64,000 bases of DNA from SIG447 sp045577075 (GTDB lineage: Bacteria; Bacillota; Clostridia; UMGS1883; UMGS1540): NCBI GenBank assembly GCA_045577075.1, contig JAZNHR010000003.1, positions 1 to 64,000 on the forward strand, read 5' to 3'. Positions within the stretch are counted from its first letter, which is position 1, and the number at the start of each line of letters is the position of its first letter. Below are positions 16,074 through 24,456 of this stretch, piece by piece. Made by a program: the position numbers and the translations under genes. The notes under the pieces were generated by a model, which was given only the letters and a program-made list of their open reading frames with translations, was not told the origin of the DNA and ran no database searches.

Positions 16074-16544
16074 TTATGGCAAACGCTTATGTTCTGTATA
16101 AATCATGCCGTTTTCTATCGTGAGAATTCCAAAGGACGGGGCACCGCTATAAGGCAGGGAAATACTGCCGGGATTAAAGAGACGAACGCCTTCTTCCACG
16201 CCGTCAAAGGCCTCGTGGGTGTGGCCAAACAAAACAAGATCCGCACTTTTTCCGGCGTCTGCCAGCTCTCTAAGACCATTTTTGACCCCTCGGGTGTGTC
16301 CGTGACACAGGAAGAGGCGTTTGTTTCCCAGTTCAATCATTTTTTCGTAGGCACCGCCGGCACAAAAGTCCGAATTGCCGCATACATAGGTGATGGGTAC
16401 ATTTGCATACACAATGCCGATATCCTCCGCATCCCGGGAGGAATCTCCAAGATGCAGAATATGGTCCACAGGGCCAAAAAGCTCCAACGCACGCAGGCAA
16501 TTGTGAATACGGCCATGGCTGTCACTAAAAACTGCAACCTTCAC
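16074..16544 (-). CDS. YfcE-type metallophosphoesterase
   Basis: Small calcineurin-like phosphodiesterase (about 156 aa) of the YfcE/MJ0936 group. All metal-binding motifs are visible: FSDSHG at the N-terminus, LHLGDSS, CGNSDF, FLCHGH and LFGHTHE. Members hydrolyse phosphodiesters in vitro, and the physiological substrate is generally unknown. The longest frame starts with GTG at 16553, but GGAG directly abuts that codon. The GTG at 16544, giving MKVAVFSDSHG, has proper spacing and is preferred. It is driven by a good promoter divergent from ruvX and is followed by the dehydrogenase gene. Confidence 0.9.
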   Translation of the reverse strand: MKVAVFSDSHGRIHNCLRALELFGPVDHILHLGDSSRDAEDIGIVYANVPITYVCGNSDFCAGGAYEKMIELGNKRLFLCHGHTRGVKNGLRELADAGKSADLVLFGHTHEAFDGVEEGVRLFNPGSISLPYSGAPSFGILTIENGMIYTEHKRLP

Positions 16545-16572
16545 GCGTGTCACTCCTTTCTTTTATATACTA

Positions 16573-16601
16573 AATATATACTAAAATATGGCAAATGTCA
16601 A
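16573..16601 (-). promoter_or_regulatory. Sigma-A promoter for the phosphoesterase gene
   Basis: On the minus strand a perfect TTGACA (16601-16596) is followed after 17 bp by TATATT (16578-16573), about 30 bp before the start codon. It is back to back with the ruvX promoter. Confidence 0.85.
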
Positions 16602-16639
16602 GCCTTTCAAAAAAGCCTGTTTGTTTTTTCGAAAAACTC

Positions 16640-16668
16640 TTGATTTTACGGCGAAATCTGTGTATAAT
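16640..16668 (+). promoter_or_regulatory. Sigma-A promoter of ruvX
   Basis: TTGATT at 16640-16645, 17-bp spacer, perfect TATAAT at 16663-16668. The start site would lie about 12 bp before the ruvX ATG, leaving a very short leader with GGAAGGTGAT as the ribosome site. Confidence 0.85.
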
Positions 16669-16685
16669 AGGGAAGGTGATGCAAA

Positions 16686-17099
16686 ATGCGTATAATAGGT
16701 CTTGACTATGGCGACAGCCGAATCGGTGTTTCGGTAAGTGACAGTTTTGGGCTAACAGCCCAGCCTGTATGCGCCCTTTCCGAGAAAACATGGTCACAAC
16801 AGCTGGAAAAACTTGCGGCGATTGTGGAGGAATACGGGGCGGAAGGCTTTGTAATCGGGATGCCGAAGAACATGAACGGCAGTATTGGCCCGCGAGGCGA
16901 GGTAACGAGAAAATTCTCTGCTGCCCTGTTGGCGCGATTTGGGCTTCCGGTTACGGAATGGGATGAGAGGCTAACCTCGGTTGCGGCACATAGAGCACTC
17001 CAAGAAGGGCAGGTACGCGGCGTCAAGAAAAAGGGCAAGGTAGATATGCTTTCTGCTGTCTTTATTTTGCAGGGGTATCTGGATAGCCTTCGAAATTGA
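16686..17099 (+). CDS. ruvX: RuvX/YqgF, RNase H-fold nuclease in 16S rRNA maturation
   Basis: Protein of 137 aa with the RuvC-like RNase H fold. The N-terminal IIGLDYGDSRIGVSVSD holds the first catalytic Asp. VIGMPKNMNGS and WDERLTS supply the conserved middle residues, and VDMLSAVFILQGYL the C-terminal Asp. YqgF is annotated as a putative Holliday junction resolvase, and genetic work implicates it in pre-16S rRNA processing. It is first in an operon with the DUF1292 gene, matching the yrrK-yrzB order of Bacillus. Confidence 0.94.
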   Translation: MRIIGLDYGDSRIGVSVSDSFGLTAQPVCALSEKTWSQQLEKLAAIVEEYGAEGFVIGMPKNMNGSIGPRGEVTRKFSAALLARFGLPVTEWDERLTSVAAHRALQEGQVRGVKKKGKVDMLSAVFILQGYLDSLRN

Positions 17100-17114
17100 A
17101 AGGAGAATACAGAA

Positions 17115-17414
17115 ATGGAAGAAAGAGAAAACGTGATTATTTTAATAGATGATGAAGGCAAGGAAATGCCTTTTGAGGTGCTGGACATTATCGAGGATAG
17201 TGACAAGCGCTATGCCGTTGGTATTCCGGCTGAGGAAGCAGCGGAGGAAGCGGAAGAAGGCACCGTACTTATCATGCGTATTGTGCCTGCAAATGACGAG
17301 GAAGATATTTTAGAACCCATTGAGGACAATGCGGAGCTGGAGAGAATTTTTGAGATTTTCAAAACGCGCATGGAAGACGAATTTGAGTTTGAAGACGAGG
17401 ATACGGAGGCATAA
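17115..17414 (+). CDS. DUF1292 family protein (YrzB-like)
   Basis: Small, extremely acidic protein of 99 aa; about a third of the residues are Asp or Glu. The N-terminal NVIILIDDEGKEMPFEVLDI pattern is the DUF1292 signature, followed by a Tyr-Ala-Val-Gly strand and an acidic tail. Family function is unknown. Its constant position after ruvX in Firmicutes suggests a link to that gene. It has a strong GAAAGGAG site 16 bp after the ruvX stop. Confidence 0.88.
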   Translation: MEERENVIILIDDEGKEMPFEVLDIIEDSDKRYAVGIPAEEAAEEAEEGTVLIMRIVPANDEEDILEPIEDNAELERIFEIFKTRMEDEFEFEDEDTEA

Positions 17415-17484
17415 AATAGGCAGGTCTTATTTTTACCCCTCTGCATCCCTGCGGTGTACGTCTTGTATGGTATATATTTTAGCC

Positions 17485-17682
17485 AACACTAAAATGTAAG
17501 GGAGACAGACCGTCTTTGTGGTGTGTAGGCCCCCCGCTCGTAAGACCGGTATGAGGGTAACCCGTAAGCAAAGAATATGTCGCCCACCTGCAAAGCAGGT
17601 TAAAATTTTACTGCCGGACGGCAATCGCGGGGAATGGTAAGCAAGACGGGGCGCTGCAACGTGTGCAGCGACCCCGCTTTTT
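17485..17682 (+). ncRNA. ssrS: Structured noncoding RNA, probable 6S RNA
   Basis: The 356-bp gap between the DUF1292 gene and the next CDS has no plausible ORF but a structured, terminator-ended transcript of about 200 nt, the size of 6S RNA. A TATATT-like -10 lies at 17473-17478. CCGTC near 17510 can pair with GACGG near 17620 as a closing stem. The 3' side holds GTCGCCCACC followed by a small CCTGC-AAA-GCAGG hairpin, like the hairpin in the central bubble of Firmicute 6S RNAs. 6S RNA mimics an open promoter and sequesters sigma-A holoenzyme. It lacks RNase P, tmRNA, SRP, T-box and common riboswitch signatures. Both ends are approximate and the class is an inference. Confidence 0.5.
17647..17682 (+). 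terminator. Terminator of the putative 6S RNA
   Basis: CGCTGCA pairs perfectly with TGCAGCG and is extended by GGGG/CCCC with one bulged A. TTTTT follows at 17678-17682. Confidence 0.85.
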
Positions 17683-17770
17683 ATATAATAATGAGAAATT
17701 TTCATATAGACAGCCTGGTGTCGACGGGAAATATATATAGAAATTAAGACACAGAAAGGCATTTATTGTT

Positions 17771-19570
17771 ATGAATACAAATACATTTCGGCCCGATACA
17801 CCCACAAAACGGTACATGGCGGTTGCATCCGTACTCCTTTTGCTGTTTACGATTGTAATACCGCCCCTGGGCGTTTCTTTTGTCGCACTGCATGTACTCT
17901 TTCTGGCAGCATGGCTTTTTTTGCAAAAAGTAAAACCGGGAAAACGGTTTTGGCGCACGATAGTCTGGGGCGTGCTACTCAGTAATGTTTTTTTACTGGT
18001 GTATTTGCAGTTTCAGGCATTTATTCCATTTTGGGATTACGCCGGATACTATATTGAAACCCTTCGAAGCGGCACCTTGATGCAAACGGATTTGCCACAG
18101 TTTTTCCGGCAGGTATATGAAAGTATGCTTACCCAGGATTACACGCTTTTGCCTACTGTGTTTATCGCACCGTTTCTGAATCTTTTGGGCGGAAGCTTTA
18201 CGGCGTATGTATTGCTGATTTACAACCTTTTTATTGTGCCGTTTTTGATTGTATTCGGGCTTTTGGTGTATGAAATCAGCCCGAAATGCACGCCGCTTAT
18301 TTTCTTGTTTACGCCCTTTTTAAGCCCGGTACTTCGAGGCTATCTGGACGGCGCAGGGCTTTTTTATGTCGCCATTTGGTTGTATGTGATTTATAAGCAA
18401 ACCTTACGAAAGTCAGCAATAAAAGAAGCGATTCTGCTGGGTATTTTATCTGTTTTGTTGATTTTCACAAGACGTTGGTATCTGTTTTTTGTCGTGGGCA
18501 CCTACGCGGCACTCGTGCTATCCGGCGTAGTACGCCGCGCATATGACCCGAAATACGATTTAAAAACACTGCTGCAAAATTTGGCGATTTCCGGTGGTGT
18601 TACGCTGGGGATCGTTGTGTTATTCTTTTTCCCTTATTTAAAACGCCTTCTGGGCAATACCATGCAAGATGCGTATTCTGCTTATATGTTCGGTGATTTT
18701 TGGTGGAATATTAAATATTTTATCCGCTATTACGGATTTTTGCCCATGGCGTTTTGCGCTCTTGGACTTTTCGGACTGCGCCGGCGTTGGTACAGGCAGT
18801 TTACACTCTTTTTGCTCTTCCAGATTCCCGTCATGTTTTTTCTGTTTACGAGGATTCAGACGGTCAGCTACCATCACCAGTATTTATTTGCACCGAGCAT
18901 CTTTTTACTGATGGTGATTGGGGTTTCTGCCTTACCGAAATGTAAAAAAGCGGCACCGATTGCCCTTTGCGTCGCTTTGGCGATGGCGTTTACATATATT
19001 TATGTGCCGACGTCCACCAATTGCCTCCGCAATGTATTTTCCAGCGTGCGCTTTGCACCGAAAACCATGGAAACGGAAGGCGTACTGGAACTAAGGGATA
19101 CACTTAATCAGCTTTCGGAAGCAGAAGGGGAGAACGGATACGTTTATATTTTGGCAAGCTCTGAAATTTTAAATGATGATATGCTGAAAAATTCCAGGCT
19201 TCCCATGCAAGAAAATGCGATTCCCGCGCTTCTCGGCACAAACCATGTAGACAGGCGTGACGGCATGCCGAACCACCTGCTTGTAAGTAAATTTATTGTG
19301 GTAGCGGACCCTGTGCAGGTGCATCTGGGAACAGAAAACCAGCAGGTGGTGGACTTTTTTGCCCGTGAAATTCTGGACGGCACCTATACCCAGAATTTGG
19401 AACGCATCCATAGCATTAAAATCACAGATGAAGTTACGGCGCACATCTACCGCCGAAACGCCGGATACAGCGAAGCATTCTTAAGACGCGCGCAGGAACA
19501 TTTTAATATGCTTTACCCCGAACACGGGGAGATGTTTTCCGTAGATTTTATCTGGTCACAAAATTCATAA
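17771..19570 (+). CDS. Polytopic membrane protein, possible GT-C-type glycosyltransferase
   Basis: Membrane protein of 599 aa with about 11-12 hydrophobic segments over residues ~20-415 and a ~180-residue soluble C-terminal tail. The first extracytoplasmic loop has an acidic aromatic stretch (FWDYAGYY, ~80), where GT-C enzymes carry their catalytic Asp, and RRWY/YHHQY-type loops recur later. These suggest a lipid-linked-sugar transferase, but no family is recognised with confidence. It follows the putative 6S RNA, and an SLH-domain surface protein comes next from its own promoter. GAAAGG precedes the ATG. An alternative is a generic polysaccharide or teichoic-acid-associated membrane protein. 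Confidence 0.7.
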   Translation: MNTNTFRPDTPTKRYMAVASVLLLLFTIVIPPLGVSFVALHVLFLAAWLFLQKVKPGKRFWRTIVWGVLLSNVFLLVYLQFQAFIPFWDYAGYYIETLRSGTLMQTDLPQFFRQVYESMLTQDYTLLPTVFIAPFLNLLGGSFTAYVLLIYNLFIVPFLIVFGLLVYEISPKCTPLIFLFTPFLSPVLRGYLDGAGLFYVAIWLYVIYKQTLRKSAIKEAILLGILSVLLIFTRRWYLFFVVGTYAALVLSGVVRRAYDPKYDLKTLLQNLAISGGVTLGIVVLFFFPYLKRLLGNTMQDAYSAYMFGDFWWNIKYFIRYYGFLPMAFCALGLFGLRRRWYRQFTLFLLFQIPVMFFLFTRIQTVSYHHQYLFAPSIFLLMVIGVSALPKCKKAAPIALCVALAMAFTYIYVPTSTNCLRNVFSSVRFAPKTMETEGVLELRDTLNQLSEAEGENGYVYILASSEILNDDMLKNSRLPMQENAIPALLGTNHVDRRDGMPNHLLVSKFIVVADPVQVHLGTENQQVVDFFAREILDGTYTQNLERIHSIKITDEVTAHIYRRNAGYSEAFLRRAQEHFNMLYPEHGEMFSVDFIWSQNS

Positions 19571-19577
19571 AAAGTGG

Positions 19578-19606
19578 TTGTCAAATCGGAAAAGATATGC
19601 TATAAT
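19578..19606 (+). promoter_or_regulatory. Sigma-A promoter of the SLH protein gene
   Basis: TTGTCA (19578-19583), 17-bp spacer, TATAAT (19601-19606). The upstream gene stops only a few bases before and has no terminator. Confidence 0.85.
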
Positions 19607-19654
19607 ATATTGGATATGGAGTAATTGCTCCAAAAACGTAGGAGGAATCATCTT

Positions 19655-21073
19655 ATGTATAAAAGAGTTTTCACCCTTTTGCTTGCCGGGATTCTTTTGT
19701 TTTCCGTCCCTGTAGCTGCGGCACCCAGCGAATGGGCAAAGGCAGAAGTGGATGCGGCAATCGTGCAAGGCATTGTGCCTGCAGGCATACAGGGCGAGTA
19801 TCAAAAAGCAGTAACGCGGGAAGAATTCTGCGAGATGGCAATGCTGATTTGGTGCAAGCTTACGGGCGGCCAACTGCCCGAGGCAGAATCTGTGTTTACG
19901 GATACTGCCAATCCTTCTGTTGCCGCGGCAAAGAGCCTTGGTATTGTCAAGGGCGTGAGCGAAACCGAATTTGCGCCCTTCAATCCTGTTACAAGACAGG
20001 AAATGAGCGTCATGCTGAAAAATACGCTTGCAGTCTCCAAACCCGCTGTAGCCTTCCCCGAAACGTATCCCAACACGTTTCCTGACGGGGACAAAATTGC
20101 GGACTGGGCGATGGAAGCGGTGCAGTGCATGCATCTCTTTGCCGTAATGCTCGGTGATGAAAACGGGAACATAAATCCCCTGGGGAACACCACGAGAGAG
20201 CAGGCAATTTTGCTCGCCTATAGACTTCTTATGACCCAGGCAATGACTACGCTGGAATACGTGGAGAAGTTTCTGATGCCTCTAAACAGCAACACCCATG
20301 ACAATATGCTCGGCGGTGCGTTTGTGGGCTGTACGGCAGATAAAAAGCAGTTTTATGTCGGGCAAGATGGTATTTATCAGGTCGGGAAGGAAGAACCCGT
20401 GGTAAGCGGCAAAGCCCACACCCTGGCCGTATTTAACGAAACGGTGTATTATATTGGCGAGGATGACGGCGTTTATATGCTGTCCTATGAAGACGGTGCT
20501 GTGCGCAAAGTCGTAAACGATAAGACGGACAGCTATTCCGCTTACGATGGTTTTATCTATTATCGAAATCTTTCCGATGGCGGGCGCCTTTACAAATGCA
20601 GTTTGGAAACAGGCGTTTCCGAAGCTATTACAGAAAAGGCAGCAGAGCTTTTGGAGATATCCCAAAACGGCAATTTCTTCTCTGACGGCGAGGCGATTTA
20701 TAAGCTTGCTGATGACGGAAGCGCACAGCTGCTGTTTACGGGCAAAAACAAAAACCTTTGCGTAAAGGACGAGAAGATTTACTTTCTCAATACAAATGGC
20801 GTAATTTGCACTATTGACTTAAACGGTACAAATTACTGCGCCGTCGCGAGAAAGCAGGTTTCCCACTATAACTTTACCCGTGATTGCCTGATAGGCTTGG
20901 GGCTGGACGGCCGCGTATACAAAATTGCCTTTGATGGTAAATACACAATTTTACTCGATGCCGGAACATACGTAAGTACTGTCACATATGATGATTATGT
21001 GTATGCACTGGATGCTGAAGGCGGCATTTATAAGTTTTCCAATAACGGTACAGAAAAAGCAAAGATATATTAG
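19655..21073 (+). CDS. Secreted SLH-domain protein with a beta-propeller-like C-terminus
   Basis: Exported protein of 472 aa. The start at 19655 has AGGAGG upstream and gives a clear signal peptide (KR, hydrophobic core, probable cleavage after PVAAA). An earlier ATG at 19625 is poorer. Residues ~30-210 contain three degenerate S-layer homology repeats with the TREEF, TRQEM and TREQA motifs, which bind pyruvylated wall polymers. Residues ~225-470 are a series of short beta-repeats (YYIGEDDGVYML, IYYRNLSDGGRLYK and similar) like DUF5050-type propellers. It is probably cell-wall bound. Ligand and role are unknown. asd follows after 11 bp, so it could share a transcript with the lysine genes. 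Confidence 0.85.
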   Translation: MYKRVFTLLLAGILLFSVPVAAAPSEWAKAEVDAAIVQGIVPAGIQGEYQKAVTREEFCEMAMLIWCKLTGGQLPEAESVFTDTANPSVAAAKSLGIVKGVSETEFAPFNPVTRQEMSVMLKNTLAVSKPAVAFPETYPNTFPDGDKIADWAMEAVQCMHLFAVMLGDENGNINPLGNTTREQAILLAYRLLMTQAMTTLEYVEKFLMPLNSNTHDNMLGGAFVGCTADKKQFYVGQDGIYQVGKEEPVVSGKAHTLAVFNETVYYIGEDDGVYMLSYEDGAVRKVVNDKTDSYSAYDGFIYYRNLSDGGRLYKCSLETGVSEAITEKAAELLEISQNGNFFSDGEAIYKLADDGSAQLLFTGKNKNLCVKDEKIYFLNTNGVICTIDLNGTNYCAVARKQVSHYNFTRDCLIGLGLDGRVYKIAFDGKYTILLDAGTYVSTVTYDDYVYALDAEGGIYKFSNNGTEKAKIY

Positions 21074-21084
21074 GAGGAAAGACA

Positions 21085-22083
21085 ATGAAAAAGTACAAAA
21101 TTGCAGTAGTAGGCGCAACCGGAATGGTAGGCAGAACTTTTTTGAAGGTTTTAGAGGAGTATAAACTGCCGGCAGAAAGCTATACCCTGTTTTCGTCCGC
21201 AAAATCTGCAGGAAGCAAGCTGAATTTTATGGGCGAGGAGCACACCGTTCGGGAGCTTACAGAAACCTCCTTTGATGAAGGCTTCGACATTGCCCTCTTT
21301 TCCGCAGGCGGCTCCACAAGCGAAAAGTTTGCTCCCATTGCCGCGGCGAAGGGATGCCTTGTTATCGATAACTCCAGCGCATGGCGCATGGACCCCGAAG
21401 TACCCCTTGTAGTACCGGAAGTAAATCCGGAAGATATTAAGAAGCATAAGGGCATTATTGCAAACCCCAACTGCTCCACCATTCAGGCAATGGTTGCCTT
21501 AAGACCGCTCCAGAAGGCATACGGCTTAAAGCGCGTTATCTATTCTACATACCAGGCTGTTTCCGGCGCAGGCCGCGGCGGCTGGGACGATTTGGAGAAC
21601 GGCTACAAAGGGGAAGCCCCGAAGAAGTTCACCTATCCCATTGCCGGCAACTGCATTCCGCATATCGATGTATTTTTAGATAACGGCTACACCAAAGAAG
21701 AAATGAAGATGGTCAACGAAACCCGAAAGATTTTGGGGGACGATTCTCTTCGCATCACCGCAACCACGGTACGCGTACCTGTATTTAACGGTCACAGCGA
21801 ATCCATCAACGTAGAACTGGAAAAGCCGTTTGAGCTCTCTGAACTTGTAGACGTTCTGAAGAACGCACCGGGCGTTGTGGTGGAAGATGATGTAAAGAAC
21901 AACGTATACCCCATGCCGTTGCATGCCACAGGGCATGACGAAACATTTATCGGCCGTATTCGCCGCGATGAAAGTGTGGAAAACGGCGTAAACCTTTGGG
22001 TTGTTGCAGATAATATTCGCAAGGGTGCTGCGGCAAACGCCGTGCAGATTGCGAAGAAGTTTATTGAATTTGACAACGAATAA
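21085..22083 (+). CDS. asd: Aspartate-semialdehyde dehydrogenase
   Basis: NADPH-dependent reduction of aspartyl phosphate to aspartate semialdehyde, the branch point to lysine/diaminopimelate, threonine and methionine. The 332 aa show the N-terminal VVGATGMVGRTFL nucleotide motif, SAGGSTS, the active-site Cys in NPNCSTIQ (~130), the PIAGNCIPHID segment and the catalytic His in VPVFNGHSE. AGGAGGAAAG precedes the ATG. It is followed by dapA and dapB, forming a compact unit for the first steps of diaminopimelate synthesis. Confidence 0.97.
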   Translation: MKKYKIAVVGATGMVGRTFLKVLEEYKLPAESYTLFSSAKSAGSKLNFMGEEHTVRELTETSFDEGFDIALFSAGGSTSEKFAPIAAAKGCLVIDNSSAWRMDPEVPLVVPEVNPEDIKKHKGIIANPNCSTIQAMVALRPLQKAYGLKRVIYSTYQAVSGAGRGGWDDLENGYKGEAPKKFTYPIAGNCIPHIDVFLDNGYTKEEMKMVNETRKILGDDSLRITATTVRVPVFNGHSESINVELEKPFELSELVDVLKNAPGVVVEDDVKNNVYPMPLHATGHDETFIGRIRRDESVENGVNLWVVADNIRKGAAANAVQIAKKFIEFDNE

Positions 22084-22106
22084 GGATAGAGAGGAGAGCG
22101 CGCGTT

Positions 22107-23000
22107 ATGAAGAACCTGCCTTTTACAGGTAGTGGTGTTGCTATTGTAACACCGTTTAAGAATGGAATGGTTGATTTTGATAAGCTCGGAGAGCTGATTG
22201 AATTTCATATTGCAAATGAAACGGATGCCATTATTGTTTGCGGCACTACGGGCGAATCGGCAACCATGCCGGATGCGGAGCACATTTCTGTTGTAGAATA
22301 TTCTGTTCAGAAAGCAGCAGGCAGAATCCCCATTATTGCAGGTGCCGGCTCCAACGATACCCATCACGGTGTACAGCTTTCCAAGGAGATGGAGAAAGTA
22401 GGCGCAGATGCCTTGCTTTCCGTAACGCCCTATTATAATAAGGCGACCCAGAAGGGGCTGATTAAGCACTATACGGCGATTGCCGAGGCAGTCAATTTGC
22501 CGATTATTTTGTATAATGTTCCCTCCCGTACGGGCGTCAATATTCAGCCTGAAACGCTTTTGAAGCTTTCTGAGATTGAGAACATCGTAGGCGTCAAGGA
22601 AGCCGGTGGCAACATTTCGCAGGTTGCTAAAATTGCAGCACTTTGCGGTGATAAAATTGCTGTGTATTCCGGGGATGACGATATGATTGTGCCCGTAATG
22701 TCCCTCGGCGGTGTCGGGGTAATTTCCGTAGTGGCAAACATTTTGCCGAAGGAAACCCATGATATTACCGCACGCTTCTTTGCAGGGGACATCCAAGGTG
22801 CAAGAGAGCTGCAGCTTAAGCTGTATGACTTTATTAAGGCACTCTTTATTGAAGTAAATCCCATTCCCGTAAAGACGGCGATGAACATGCTCGGATTTGA
22901 CGTGGGCGAGCTTCGCATGCCCCTTTGTGAAATGGAAGACAAAAACATTGCGGTACTGCGTGCCGAAATGGAAAAACTGGGTCTCGAAATTAAAGCATAA
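22107..23000 (+). CDS. dapA: 4-hydroxy-tetrahydrodipicolinate synthase
   Basis: TIM-barrel class I aldolase of 297 aa condensing pyruvate with aspartate semialdehyde. CGTTGES (~45) binds the pyruvate carboxylate. The SVTPYYNKATQKG segment holds the catalytic Tyr. The YNVPSRTG motif carries the Arg for the second substrate, and GVKEAGG contains the Schiff-base Lys (~163). Normal length. It lies 23 bp after asd with GAGAGGAGAG. No lysine riboswitch is visible upstream of asd or dapA. Confidence 0.97.
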   Translation: MKNLPFTGSGVAIVTPFKNGMVDFDKLGELIEFHIANETDAIIVCGTTGESATMPDAEHISVVEYSVQKAAGRIPIIAGAGSNDTHHGVQLSKEMEKVGADALLSVTPYYNKATQKGLIKHYTAIAEAVNLPIILYNVPSRTGVNIQPETLLKLSEIENIVGVKEAGGNISQVAKIAALCGDKIAVYSGDDDMIVPVMSLGGVGVISVVANILPKETHDITARFFAGDIQGARELQLKLYDFIKALFIEVNPIPVKTAMNMLGFDVGELRMPLCEMEDKNIAVLRAEMEKLGLEIKA

Positions 23001-23018
23001 AAAAGGAACGAAGTGCCA

Positions 23019-23780
23019 ATGATAAATATAATTATTAGCGGTGCAAACGGGAAAATGGGTAAAACGGTGGCAGGATTGCTTTCGACCATGCCTGATTTTA
23101 CCGTTTGTGCCGGCGTGGACCTTTATACAAAGCCCTACGGCGAGTTTCCCATTGTGGAACACCCCCGTCTTTTGCCCCCGGGCGGCGATGTCATTATTGA
23201 CTTTTCCAATCCCGCGGCGCTACTTGACCTGTTGCCCTACGCAATGGAACATAAAATCCCGGTGGTAGTCTGCACCACGGGTCTTGGAAACGAACATAAA
23301 AGCCTTATGGAAGCGGCGGCAAGAGAAATCCCTGTGTTTTTCTCTGCCAATATGTCCCTTGGTATAAGCCTTTTGACGGAGCTTTGCAAAAAAGCGGTCA
23401 GTGTTTTGGGCGACGGATTTGACATTGAAATCATTGAAAAACACCATAACCGCAAGCTTGATGCCCCCAGTGGCACCGCCATGGCGATTGCGGAGGCAAT
23501 CAGCGAAGCGGCAGAAGGCACAAAGGAATATGTGTATGACCGCCACAGCGTGCGCCGTCCCCGCGGCAAGCAGGAAGTCGGCATTCATGCCGTACGCGGC
23601 GGCACCATCGTCGGCGAACATACTGTGCTTTTTGCCGGACAAGACGAGGTTGTGGAAATCAAGCATAGCGCCGGAAGCCGAGATATTTTCGCTGTAGGCG
23701 CAATCCGCGCGGCGGCATTTTTAAAGGACAAGCCTTGCGGCATGTATGCTATGCAGGATTTAGTGGCTTCCTTCGGATAA
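23019..23780 (+). CDS. dapB: 4-hydroxy-tetrahydrodipicolinate reductase
   Basis: Third enzyme of the pathway, 253 aa. The N-terminal IIISGANGKMGKTV binds NAD(P)H. CTTG, SANMSLGI and EKHHNRKLDAPSGTA (catalytic His and Lys) follow, and the C-terminal strand has VGAIRAAAFL. A GTG at 23013 is in frame, but AAGGAACGAA is better spaced for the ATG at 23019, which gives the usual short N-terminus. It completes asd-dapA-dapB; later dap genes are elsewhere. Confidence 0.96.
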   Translation: MINIIISGANGKMGKTVAGLLSTMPDFTVCAGVDLYTKPYGEFPIVEHPRLLPPGGDVIIDFSNPAALLDLLPYAMEHKIPVVVCTTGLGNEHKSLMEAAAREIPVFFSANMSLGISLLTELCKKAVSVLGDGFDIEIIEKHHNRKLDAPSGTAMAIAEAISEAAEGTKEYVYDRHSVRRPRGKQEVGIHAVRGGTIVGEHTVLFAGQDEVVEIKHSAGSRDIFAVGAIRAAAFLKDKPCGMYAMQDLVASFG

Positions 23781-23808
23781 AAAAACTTTGCGTGAAAAGA
23801 AAAAGTTC

Positions 23809-23837
23809 TTGCAATATTTTGCAATATCAGGTACAAT
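23809..23837 (+). promoter_or_regulatory. Sigma-A promoter of efp
   Basis: TTGCAA (23809-23814), 17-bp spacer, TACAAT (23832-23837). The start is near 23844, about 30 bp before efp. Confidence 0.82.
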
Positions 23838-23872
23838 AGAAGTATAAAAACGGAAAGGAATGGAAACATAGG

Positions 23873-24430
23873 ATGATTAGTGCAGGAGATTTTAGAAACG
23901 GTATTACTTTCGAAATGGAAGGCAACGTTTTCCAGATTGTTGAATTTCAGCATGTAAAACCCGGTAAGGGTGCAGCTTTCGTAAGAACGAAACTGAAGAA
24001 TGTTATTAACGGCGGTGTGGTTGAAAAGACCTTCCGTCCCACAGACAAAATGCCCAAGGCACACATCGAAAGAAAAGATATGGAATATCTCTACAATGAT
24101 GGGGAACTCTACTACTTCATGGATCAGGAAACCTACGAGCAGATGCCGCTGAATGCAAGCCAGCTGGGTGACGCACTTCGTTTTGTAAAAGAAAATATGC
24201 TCGTAAAAATTCTGTCCTTTAAGGGCAACGTATTCGGCGTTGAGCCCCCGAACTTTGTTGAACTCCAGGTTGCAGAAACCGAGCCCGGTGTAAAAGGCGA
24301 TACGGCTACCGGTGCTACAAAGCCTGCAATTTTGGAAACCGGCGCGCAAATCAATGTGCCGTTGTTTATTGACCAGGGCGATATGATTCGTGTTGACACG
24401 CGTACAGGCGAATACATGGAGCGTGCATAA
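23873..24430 (+). CDS. efp: Elongation factor P
   Basis: Translation factor of 185 aa that relieves ribosome stalling at polyproline. It has the N-terminal KOW-like domain with the conserved tip HVKPGKGAAF, whose Lys (~32) is the residue modified in many bacteria, followed by two OB domains. The C-terminal signature region with TGAQINVPLFID and the final DTRTGEYMERA is standard. No modification enzyme (epmA, ymfI) is nearby. A Cys-rich acidic protein gene follows 26 bp downstream in the same unit. Confidence 0.97.
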   Translation: MISAGDFRNGITFEMEGNVFQIVEFQHVKPGKGAAFVRTKLKNVINGGVVEKTFRPTDKMPKAHIERKDMEYLYNDGELYYFMDQETYEQMPLNASQLGDALRFVKENMLVKILSFKGNVFGVEPPNFVELQVAETEPGVKGDTATGATKPAILETGAQINVPLFIDQGDMIRVDTRTGEYMERA

Positions 24431-24456
24431 TATTTAAATTTAAAGGAGGAACGAAA

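Noticed and set aside
17415..17770. RNase P RNA, tmRNA, SRP RNA or T-box in the noncoding gap
   Set aside because: Hallmark sequences of these RNAs (for example GAGGAAAGTCC, the tmRNA tRNA-like ends, the T-box AGGGTGG) are absent.
20951..22106. Lysine riboswitch ahead of asd or dapA
   Set aside because: Spacers are 11 and 23 bp, far too short for a lysine riboswitch.
21792..23162. 456-aa open frame on the minus strand
   Set aside because: Lies antisense to asd, dapA and dapB, which have full family signatures. The antisense translation is His/Asn/Cys-rich with no domain, and it crosses gene boundaries.
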